From an uncultured Eubacteriales bacterium (GTDB lineage: Bacteria; Bacillota; Clostridia; Oscillospirales; Oscillospiraceae), in assembly GCA_902475455.1 (NCBI GenBank), contig CABRZO010000095.1, positions 1 through 9,199 of the forward strand: 9,199 nt of DNA. Direction: 5' to 3'. Positions within the stretch are counted from its first letter, which is position 1; each line of letters opens with the position of its first letter. A program made the position numbers and the translations under genes. The notes beneath the pieces are model-generated. The model saw nothing but the letters and a program-made list of their open reading frames with translations, had not been told where the DNA came from and made no database searches. Positions 5,048 through 9,199 of the stretch are shown one piece after another.

Positions 5048-5905
5048 TCAGCCCAGAAAATAGTCCATGTCGGACACGGAGAGCCCCTTCTGGAGGCAGG
5101 CGTTGATGCCGTAGCCCACCACCTTGGCCAGCTCGGTGACCAGGGTGTCCACATCCTTGGGGGTCACCAGCACCTCCCCCAGGCCCTCCTCGGGCCGGCC
5201 CCCGAACTCCCGGGCAAGGGTGGCCCCGTCCACCACCGTGGGCACCCCCAGGGCAATGACCGGCACTCCCAGGGTGTCCCGGTTCAGGGCTTTCCGGGCG
5301 TTGCCCACCCCGGAGCCCGGGGTGATGCCGGTGTCGGCGATCTGGATGGTGGTGCACAGCCGGTGGACGCTCCGGGCCGCCAGGGCGTCCACCGCCAGGA
5401 TGAAGTCGGGCCGGATGCTGCGGCTCACCGCCTCCACCAGCTCCCCGCTCTCCACCCCGGTGGTGCCCAGCACTCCGGCGGCCAGAGCCGCCACCGGAAA
5501 GAATCCCCCGAACTGCTCCGGGTCCCGGTGGGTGAGATGCCGGGTCACCAGCACATGGTCGGCGCACCGGGGGCCTATGGCGTCGGGGGTGACGCTGCGG
5601 TTGCCCAGCCCCACCACCAGGGCCTCCCGGCCCTTCCGGGGCAGCAGCCGGTCCAGGCAGGCCCCCACCGCCTCCACCGCCCGGGGGAAGGCGTCGGTGC
5701 CGGCGGTGCGGTAGCCGCTGAGATCCAAGGTGAGATAGGTGCCCCGGGGCTTTCCCAGGGCCTCCGCCCCGGCCTGGGTCCGGACCTCCACCACCGTCAG
5801 CGGCCAGCCCGCCTCCTCCTCCTGCCGGGTCTCCACTCCCTCTACCTGTCCCCCCTGCTCCAGGGCCCCGGACTCCAGGGCCAGGTCGGTGCGCACTTCC
5901 GCCAT
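5048..5905 (-). CDS. gpr: Spore germination protease GPR
   Basis: A 285-residue peptidase of family A25, which degrades small acid-soluble spore proteins during germination; it is made in the forespore. Clear signatures: RTDLALE at the N-terminus (5-11), GLGNRSVTPDAIGP (99-112, D108), LVTRHL (119-124), DALAARSV (173-180), QIADTGITPGSGVGN (188-202, D191), GVPVIALGVPTVVD (213-226) and VTPKDVD (247-253). D108 and D191 correspond to the conserved aspartates implicated in catalysis. The start follows AGAGGAG (5920-5914) at 8 nt. It is shorter than the roughly 370-residue Bacillus enzymes: a segment between VPTVVD and VTPKDVD is missing, and with this start almost no propeptide precedes RTDLA. The gene shows the organism is a spore-former. 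Confidence 0.93.
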   Translation of the reverse strand: MAEVRTDLALESGALEQGGQVEGVETRQEEEAGWPLTVVEVRTQAGAEALGKPRGTYLTLDLSGYRTAGTDAFPRAVEAVGACLDRLLPRKGREALVVGLGNRSVTPDAIGPRCADHVLVTRHLTHRDPEQFGGFFPVAALAAGVLGTTGVESGELVEAVSRSIRPDFILAVDALAARSVHRLCTTIQIADTGITPGSGVGNARKALNRDTLGVPVIALGVPTVVDGATLAREFGGRPEEGLGEVLVTPKDVDTLVTELAKVVGYGINACLQKGLSVSDMDYFLG

Positions 5906-5922
5906 GGTCAGAACTCCTCTCC

Positions 5923-5952
5923 GGGGCGAAAAACGCCCCCATATCTTGTATG
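5923..5952 (-). promoter_or_regulatory. Possible forespore (sigma-G-like) -10 and leader hairpin of gpr
   Basis: CATACAA on the minus strand (5952-5946) matches 6 of 7 positions of the sigma-F/sigma-G -10 consensus CATACTA and lies 40 bp before the gpr start. No convincing -35 element stands at the right distance. A perfect 6-bp hairpin, GGGGCG/CGCCCC with a five-base loop (5939-5923), lies at the predicted 5' end of the message, next to the ribosome binding site. Confidence 0.4.
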
Positions 5953-6029
5953 TGAAAAATCCAAGCCCTCCCAGTATTTGCGCTTTTCCGGGAAAGATGC
6001 GGGAGCGGGAAAATTTTTTGAAAAAAACA

Positions 6030-6058
6030 TTGCTTTTTTGGGCGGGGAGTGCTAAAAT
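6030..6058 (+). promoter_or_regulatory. rpsT promoter
   Basis: TTGCTT (6030-6035) and TAAAAT (6053-6058) are separated by 17 bp, giving a predicted start near 6065. This leaves an untranslated leader of about 115 nt before rpsT. Confidence 0.75.
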
Positions 6059-6064
6059 ACATAT

Positions 6065-6179
6065 CTGCACGGGTATCTCGTGCCCTGTTTTCAAAGAACT
6101 GCCTCTGGCAGTTTCGGCGCTCTGCCGCCGTTCGTGGGTGTTTTCACCCATGGAAGTTTAGTAAGAGGAGGTGTTTGGT
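6065..6179 (+). other. Structured 5' leader of rpsT
   Basis: The leader holds a chain of hairpins: GCACG/CGTGC (6067-6083), AACTGCC/GGCAGTT with a TCT loop (6097-6113), and TGGGTG/CACCCA with a TTTT loop (6135-6150), the last ending 16 nt before the AGGAGG. None is followed by a T-run suited to termination. Ribosomal protein leaders often bind their own product; S20 autoregulates translation in E. coli. Whether this leader does so is inference. I do not recognise it as a named leader family. Confidence 0.45.
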
Positions 6180-6446
6180 TTGCCGAATATCAAGTCCGCC
6201 AAGAAGCGCGTTCTGGTCATCAACACCAAGACTGCTCAGAACCGCGCTGCCAAGTCTGCGCTGAAGACCGATCTGAAGAAGTTTGACGCCGCCGTGGCTG
6301 AGGGCAGCAAGGCCGAGGCTGAGGTCGCCTACAAGGTGGCTGTCAAGGCTGTCGACAAGGCCGCCGCCAAGGGTCTGATCCATGCCAACAAGGCCGCCCG
6401 CAAGAAGAGCCAGCTGACCATCAAGCTGAATGCTGTCGCTGAGTAA
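6180..6446 (+). CDS. rpsT: Small ribosomal subunit protein bS20
   Basis: An 88-residue, lysine- and alanine-rich helical protein with the S20 N-terminus MPNIKSAKKRVL and the family's NKAARKKSQL near the C-terminus (residues 74-83). S20 binds 16S rRNA early in 30S assembly. The start is TTG at 6180: AGAGGAGG (6164-6171) lies 8 nt upstream, and only this start gives the canonical PNIKSAKK beginning. An in-frame GTG at 6171 lies inside the Shine-Dalgarno sequence. The gene is a single unit with its own promoter, long leader and terminator, and runs divergently from gpr. Confidence 0.97.
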   Translation: MPNIKSAKKRVLVINTKTAQNRAAKSALKTDLKKFDAAVAEGSKAEAEVAYKVAVKAVDKAAAKGLIHANKAARKKSQLTIKLNAVAE

Positions 6447-6474
6447 TTTCCGCGGAAGATAAGTGCGTGTAAAT

Positions 6475-6503
6475 AACCGTCTGTCCAGTACAGGCGGTTT
6501 TTT
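6475..6503 (+). terminator. Rho-independent terminator of rpsT
   Basis: AACCGTCTGT (6475-6484) pairs with ACAGGCGGTT (6490-6499), including one G-U pair, around CCAGT, followed by six T (6498-6503). Confidence 0.92.
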
Positions 6504-6529
6504 ACTGCCCATTTTTACCCGCCCGGCGG

Positions 6530-6558
6530 TTGTAAAACCTCCGGGTGACGGATATAAT
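6530..6558 (+). promoter_or_regulatory. Promoter of yihY-family gene
   Basis: TTGTAA (6530-6535) and a perfect TATAAT (6553-6558) with a 17-bp spacer lie just after the rpsT terminator; the predicted start is near 6565, about 31 nt before the start codon. Confidence 0.8.
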
Positions 6559-6595
6559 GAGATATATTTTGAACAGACAGAAGGGGGGAGACAAC

Positions 6596-7465
6596 ATGAA
6601 GCAGATCCAGGTACATTCCAGGCCTCTGCGGTTTTTGCTGCGGGTCATCCAGACCTATCTGGATCACAATGTGCCCCGGGCCGCGGCCCAGGTCAGCTAT
6701 TACCTGCTGTTTTCCCTGTTTCCGGTGCTGATGATCATCATCAGCATTTTGGGCCTGCTCCATCTGGACGTATCCTCCGCCATGCAGGTGGTGGAAAACC
6801 TGCCCATCCATGAGGACGTGCTGGAGGAGTACGTCACCTATGTGGTGACCAACGAGTTCCCGGCCCTGCTCTGGGGCGGCATTCTGATGGCGCTGACCGC
6901 CAGCAGCGCCGCCTTCCGGGGGCTGATGCGGGTATCCGGGGAGATCTGCGGCCAGCCCACCTTCCGGGGCTTTGCCATGTATCCCGTCAGCTTCGCCATG
7001 AGTGCCGTGCTGCTGCTGACCATCTTCGCCTTCCTGGTGGCCACCGTCACCGGCCAGTGGTTTTTGAGCTGGATCACCACCCGGTTCCACTTTACCGCCG
7101 TGATCTGGGCCTGGCGCTGGATGAGATTCCCCATCATGTTCGCCCTGGGTGTGCTGGCCCTGTCCGCCCTGTACCGGGTCAGCCTCAGCAAAAAGGCCCT
7201 CCCCGGGGGCAAGGCCTGGCCCGGGGCGGTGTTCGCCTCGGTGGCTCTGGTCATCGGCACCGCCGTGTTCTCTATCTTTATCAGCATGTCCTCCCGCTAT
7301 TCCCTGGTCTACGGCTCCCTGGCCTCCATCATCATCCTGATGCTCTGGTTTTTTGTCTGCGCCAACATCCTGGTGCTGGGCAACGTGGTCAATTACGCCC
7401 TGACGGTGGAGCGACAAGGGGAGGGACGGCCCTTTACCTTCTATTTTCGTGGAAGGTTTTTCTAG
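6596..7465 (+). CDS. YihY/virulence factor BrkB family membrane protein
   Basis: A 289-residue integral membrane protein of the YihY/BrkB family (old and incorrect name RNase BN). About six hydrophobic segments are visible, near residues 34-56, 88-106, 129-152, 166-194, 209-230 and 240-265. Family features include RAAAQVSYYLLFSLFPVLMI (28-47) at the first segment and the C-terminal YGSLASIIILMLWFFVCANI (239-258) running into the G-N-x-x-N of LGNVVNYAL (261-269), where many homologues have G-A-E-x-N. The molecular function of the family is not settled. The start is set by AGGGGGGAG (6582-6590); an upstream in-frame GTG at 6545 precedes the -10 box and is excluded. No clear terminator follows. 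Confidence 0.88.
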   Translation: MKQIQVHSRPLRFLLRVIQTYLDHNVPRAAAQVSYYLLFSLFPVLMIIISILGLLHLDVSSAMQVVENLPIHEDVLEEYVTYVVTNEFPALLWGGILMALTASSAAFRGLMRVSGEICGQPTFRGFAMYPVSFAMSAVLLLTIFAFLVATVTGQWFLSWITTRFHFTAVIWAWRWMRFPIMFALGVLALSALYRVSLSKKALPGGKAWPGAVFASVALVIGTAVFSIFISMSSRYSLVYGSLASIIILMLWFFVCANILVLGNVVNYALTVERQGEGRPFTFYFRGRFF

Positions 7466-7555
7466 GCAAAATGGTGGGTGAAACCGGTTATTTTTTATTT
7501 ATTCGGAAACAATTTTGCTTTCATCTAATTCTAATGGAAATTAAAGATTTCCCCA
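7466..7555. other. AT-rich intergenic stretch with small inverted repeat
   Basis: This 90-bp stretch is much richer in A and T than its surroundings. It contains GGAAAT (7536-7541) and ATTTCC (7547-7552), perfect inverted repeats 5 bp apart and ending 3 bp before the -35 box of the next gene, a plausible regulator site. No terminator for the preceding gene is evident apart from a T-rich run near 7489. Confidence 0.4.
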
Positions 7556-7584
7556 TTGACGTTCATTTTGCATTAGGGTACAAT
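7556..7584 (+). promoter_or_regulatory. Promoter of YbjN-like gene
   Basis: TTGACG (7556-7561) and TACAAT (7579-7584), each 5 of 6 to consensus, with a 17-bp spacer; predicted start near 7591, giving a leader of about 28 nt. Confidence 0.85.
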
Positions 7585-7618
7585 GATTCCATCAAGATTT
7601 GAGAACGAGGTGTTTTTC

Positions 7619-8029
7619 ATGGCAAACTATAAGAATCTTTACATGCGGTTCATGGACCGCAACAATATCAAGTATACGGATGTCAAGGAAAACGTCGTTA
7701 AGGTAGTCTACACCGGCGACAACCTGAAGACCATTCCCGTCTTCGTTTTCTTTGACGCGGACGGCGAGCCTCTGGTCTCCTTCAAGTGCTGGGAGATTGC
7801 CAATTTCAAGGATGAGAAGATGGCCGGCGGCGTTATCGCCTGCAACCAGCTGAACAAGGAGTATCGCTGGGTCAAGTTCTACCTGGACGACGACAGCGAC
7901 GTGGTGGCCCAGATCGACGCCTATGTGGACGAGGAGACCTGCGGCAGTGAGTGTGCCAGCCTGGTGAAGCGGATGGTCAACATCGTGGATGAGGGCTATC
8001 CCACCTTCATGCGGGCCATGTGGGCCTGA
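7619..8029 (+). CDS. YbjN domain-containing protein
   Basis: A 136-residue soluble protein with no signal peptide or membrane segment. Its pattern fits the YbjN domain (related in fold to type III secretion chaperones): an N-terminal helix, strands around VVKVVYTGDNLKTIPVFVFF (26-45), and the hallmark LNKEYRWVKFYLDDDSDVVAQIDAYV (78-103) followed by a C-terminal helix ending in PTFMRAMWA. In other bacteria YbjN-domain proteins are linked to stress and motility, but no biochemical role is established for this form. The start follows GAGGTG (7607-7612) at 6 nt. Codon use is less C-biased at the 5' end than in the neighbours. It is a monocistronic unit with its own promoter and terminator. Confidence 0.75.
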   Translation: MANYKNLYMRFMDRNNIKYTDVKENVVKVVYTGDNLKTIPVFVFFDADGEPLVSFKCWEIANFKDEKMAGGVIACNQLNKEYRWVKFYLDDDSDVVAQIDAYVDEETCGSECASLVKRMVNIVDEGYPTFMRAMWA

Positions 8030-8054
8030 GCCGGTGAAGGCTGTACATACAGAC

Positions 8055-8097
8055 AAAAAAGACAGGGTCCGATGCCTTTGCATCGGGCCCTGTTTTT
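8055..8097. terminator. Strong terminator after YbjN-like gene (bidirectional form)
   Basis: ACAGGGTCCGATGC (8062-8075) pairs with GCATCGGGCCCTGT (8080-8093), 14 bp with one G-U, loop CTTT, followed by TTTTT (8093-8097). Six A before the stem (8055-8060) would give a T-run on the other strand, so leftward transcripts that pass the regulator's own terminator would also stop here. Confidence 0.93.
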
Positions 8098-8188
8098 GTC
8101 GAATTTTTGGGGTTGATTGTCTTCCGTCTCCCTCCCGCTGGGGCGGGTACCCCCCGGGTCCGGCCCAGAAAATGCTTCGTCGCAGTTC
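8098..8188. other. Intergenic stretch without a gene
   Basis: GC-rich spacer between convergent units. It holds CCCGC/GCGGG (8137-8148) and the palindromic runs around GGGTACCC and CCCCGGG (8146-8160), again of REP-like type, but no promoter, ribosome binding site or credible reading frame. Confidence 0.4.
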
Positions 8189-8232
8189 AAAAAGCGCTTC
8201 CGCATGACAGAGGGCGGGGCCCACGGCGCTTT
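8189..8232 (-). terminator. Probable terminator of ribbon-helix-helix gene
   Basis: On the minus strand AAAGCGC (8232-8226) pairs with GCGCTTT (8197-8191), with further CCG/CGG pairing inside, and is followed by TTTTT (complement of A 8189-8193). The first arm overlaps the stop codon. The large inner loop makes this weaker than the others in the window. Confidence 0.55.
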
Positions 8233-8431
8233 ATTCCGGCTCCCCGGTCACCACGCACCGGTCCAGGGCGTAGTCCAGCAGAATGCCGATGAGTTCGTTG
8301 CGGCTCCGGCCTGTTTTGACGGCCAGAGCGTCGATCCGTGCCGCCGTCTCGCTTCTGATGCGGATGGAAAAGGTCTTGTGGCCGTCCTCCCCCTTGAGTT
8401 TGGGGGTCAGAATCAGATTGTCCTCTGCCAT
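8231..8431 (-). CDS. Small ribbon-helix-helix (CopG/Arc-type) DNA-binding protein
   Basis: A 66-residue protein with a beta-strand segment HKTFSIRIRSETAARIDALAVKTGRSRNELIGILLDYAL (18-56): strand TFSIRI, helix one over ETAARIDALAVKTG, the turn GRSRNEL, and helix two. This is the RHH fold, in which a dimer inserts the strand pair into the DNA major groove; R23 and R25 on the strand would contact DNA. Such proteins are often autorepressors or antitoxins, but no toxin gene is adjacent. The start has AGGTGAT (8441-8435) a few nucleotides upstream, inside an inverted repeat. It is divergent from a 54-residue small protein gene. Confidence 0.8.
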   Translation of the reverse strand: MAEDNLILTPKLKGEDGHKTFSIRIRSETAARIDALAVKTGRSRNELIGILLDYALDRCVVTGEPE

Positions 8432-8434
8432 ATG

Positions 8435-8475
8435 ATCACCTCATTCAACCACAGTTTAACCTTGAATCAGGTGAT
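8435..8475 (-). promoter_or_regulatory. Inverted repeat covering RHH gene ribosome binding site
   Basis: ATCACCTCATTCAA (8435-8448) and TTGAATCAGGTGAT (8462-8475) are reverse complements in 13 of 14 positions, 13 bp apart. In the leftward transcript they form a long hairpin whose 3' arm contains the only Shine-Dalgarno sequence of the RHH gene, ending 3 nt before its ATG. The same repeat could instead be a DNA operator; its right arm contains the -35 box of the divergent gene. Confidence 0.6.
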
Positions 8476-8490
8476 TTAATATGTTATAAA
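8462..8490 (+). promoter_or_regulatory. Promoter of 54-residue small protein gene
   Basis: TTGAAT (8462-8467) and TATAAA (8485-8490), separated by 17 bp, predict a start near 8497. The -35 overlaps the inverted repeat and the -10 lies within the first unit of the tandem 12-mer, so an RHH dimer bound to either would affect transcription. Confidence 0.7.
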
Positions 8491-8502
8491 ATATGTTATA
8501 AA
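8479..8502. repeat. Perfect tandem 12-bp repeat in divergent promoter region
   Basis: ATATGTTATAAA occurs twice back to back (8479-8490 and 8491-8502). Arrays of short repeats between divergent genes are typical operators for ribbon-helix-helix regulators, so this is a candidate binding site for the protein encoded just to the left; that assignment is inference. Confidence 0.7.
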
Positions 8503-8530
8503 CCACATCGCAAAACCAAGGAGAATCATT

Positions 8531-8695
8531 ATGAACGAATTCCAGAAATCCTACTTGATCCTGTTCAACGCCTGCACCGACGCCCTGAGGGCGCTGGAGG
8601 AGCGCAACTACGGCAAGGCCCGGCAGCTGCTGATGGAGGGCCAGCAACAGGCCGAGGGGGCCTTTTTGGAGGAGCAGGCGGAGGTTGCCCCCTGA
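8531..8695 (+). CDS. Small hypothetical protein (54 aa)
   Basis: A 54-residue protein beginning MNEFQKSYLILFNACTDALR and ending EEQAEVAP. The start has an excellent ribosome binding site, AAGGAG (8518-8523), 7 nt upstream, and a good promoter. The sequence is helical throughout: a first helix to about residue 25, a short break at RNYGK, then a glutamine- and glutamate-rich second helix (29-50), suggesting a two-helix hairpin that may oligomerise. No membrane segment, signal peptide or known motif. It is divergent from the RHH regulator and may be its target. I do not recognise a function. Confidence 0.72.
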   Translation: MNEFQKSYLILFNACTDALRALEERNYGKARQLLMEGQQQAEGAFLEEQAEVAP

Positions 8696-8701
8696 AATGC
8701 C

Positions 8702-8730
8702 TTGACGGGGGGAAAAATGTGTGGTATAGT
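8702..8730 (+). promoter_or_regulatory. Promoter of T-box/glyS unit
   Basis: TTGACG (8702-8707) and TATAGT (8725-8730), 17-bp spacer, each 5 of 6 to consensus. Predicted start near 8737, directly in front of the T-box leader. Confidence 0.88.
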
Positions 8731-8736
8731 CCACCC

Positions 8737-9023
8737 ATACGACAAGGCGACGACGGGGAATCGTCAGCCCCCTTCGGGCTCAGAGAGCGGCCGTTTTGGT
8801 GCAAGGCCGACCCGGAAGGACTGACAGGGCGCCCCAGCAGCCGCGGCCCCAACGGAGTGCTCAAAACGCTCCCAGTAGGCCCCGCCGGAGTGGTTCCCCG
8901 TTATCGGAACGTTGAGGGCGGTCCCCTCTTTTGGAGCGGGCCGAATTCAGGTGGTACCACGGACTTTTGTTTTCAGTCAAAGTTCGCCCTGAGTCTTTGA
9001 AAAGAGGACTCAGGGCGATTTTT
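8737..9023 (+). promoter_or_regulatory. T-box riboswitch (glycine) of glyS
   Basis: A T-box leader senses uncharged tRNA and controls termination. Visible parts: stem I with the AGAGAG element (8782-8787) and the distal loop sequence around GGTGCAA (8798-8804); a likely specifier loop with GGA (Gly, 8818-8820) in the context GAAGGAC; the T-box/antiterminator core GGTGGTACCACGG (8950-8962); and the terminator (8984-9023). The downstream glycyl-tRNA synthetase gene fits a glycine specifier. The exact stem I fold and specifier were judged by eye; GGC near 8828 is an alternative. The T-box bulge reads UGGU, which predicts pairing with a tRNA whose discriminator base is A. Confidence 0.9.
8984..9023 (+). 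terminator. Regulated terminator of the T-box leader
   Basis: TCGCCCTGAGTC (8984-8995) pairs perfectly with GACTCAGGGCGA (9007-9018), followed by TTTTT. It would form when charged tRNA-Gly is plentiful. A further GC hairpin, CCGCGG/CCGCGG (9047-9052 with 9060-9065), lies between it and the glyS ribosome binding site. Confidence 0.93.
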
Positions 9024-9084
9024 ATTTTCCCCATTTTTATTTTAGGCCGCGGCAGCCAGCCGCGGGCGAAAGGATGATTTTGTA

Positions 9085-9199
9085 ATGAAAAACACCGAAA
9101 AGACCATGGAAAAGTTGGTGACCCTGTGCAAGGGCCGGGGCTTCATCTTTGCCGGCAGCGAGATCTACGGCGGCCTGGCCAACACCTGGGACTACGGCC
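9085..9199 (+). CDS. glyS: Glycyl-tRNA synthetase, dimeric type (5' end only)
   Basis: The first 38 codons are present and the gene runs off the window. The segment GFIFAGSEIYGGLANTWDYG (19-38) is the class II motif region diagnostic of the single-chain alpha2 glycyl-tRNA synthetase found in most Firmicutes, rather than the separate alpha and beta chains of the alpha2beta2 enzyme. The enzyme charges tRNA-Gly in the cytoplasm. The start follows GAAAGGA (9068-9074) at 10 nt; an in-frame ATG at 9106 is possible but has no ribosome binding site. Expression is controlled by the T-box leader. Confidence 0.95.
   Translation, partial: MKNTEKTMEKLVTLCKGRGFIFAGSEIYGGLANTWDYG

Noticed and set aside
5906..6151. 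Upstream extension of the gpr reading frame
   Set aside because: The extension overlaps the divergent rpsT promoter and leader, has no GPR-like residues and no ribosome binding site; the ATG at 5905 has a good AGAGGAG.
6171..6179. GTG at 6171 as the rpsT start
   Set aside because: It lies within the Shine-Dalgarno sequence itself; TTG at 6180 gives the canonical S20 N-terminus.
6545..6595. GTG at 6545 as the start of the YihY-family gene
   Set aside because: It precedes the -10 box and would not be on the transcript; ATG 6596 has a strong ribosome binding site.

Overview
The window looks like chromosomal DNA from an anaerobic, spore-forming, GC-rich Firmicute, most likely an Oscillospiraceae-type gut butyrate producer (Flavonifractor, Intestinimonas or a relative). 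The grounds are the spore germination protease gene gpr, a T-box leader in front of a dimeric-type glycyl-tRNA synthetase gene, strong AGGAGG ribosome binding sites, strongly C/G-ending codons, and two different sets of short-chain acyl-CoA transferase genes. Genus is inference; no search was run.

Layout. Positions 1-91 hold the probable tail of an upstream gene and its terminator. Positions 90-3612 form a CoA-transferase block: ctfAB-like genes for the two subunits of a 3-oxoacid/acetoacetate-type CoA-transferase, then a marR-family gene followed by a single-chain 4-hydroxybutyrate/butyryl-CoA:acetate-type CoA-transferase gene. The marR promoter has a perfect 12-bp inverted repeat laid over its start site, and a related half-site lies inside the ctfA promoter, so one MarR protein may control both transferases. 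After a spacer with a REP-like palindrome comes tatD (3869-4639).

The most unusual part is 4646-4997. On the minus strand there are two tandem, diverged copies of the same module: 11-bp-phased hexamers resembling a PhoB/PhoP-type operator, an identically spaced TATGAT -10 box, a 5' hairpin beginning at the predicted +1, an identical 17-nt anti-Shine-Dalgarno segment, a CU-repeat tract and a Rho-independent terminator. I read these as two paralogous small RNA genes of about 108 and 96 nt. gpr lies upstream of them on the same strand.

Positions 6030-6503 are the rpsT (S20) unit, with a long structured leader and a UUG start. Then come a YihY-family membrane protein gene, a YbjN-like protein gene, a minus-strand ribbon-helix-helix regulator gene, and a divergent 54-residue small protein gene. 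Their shared intergenic region carries a tandem 12-bp repeat and an inverted repeat that could hide the regulator's ribosome binding site. The window ends with a T-box riboswitch and the first 38 codons of glyS.

Most transcription units here are short and individually terminated. The CoA-transferases would exchange CoA between butyryl-, acetyl-, acetoacetyl- or hydroxybutyryl-CoA at the end of fermentation. The rest is housekeeping (S20, GlyRS, TatD), sporulation (gpr) and small regulators.
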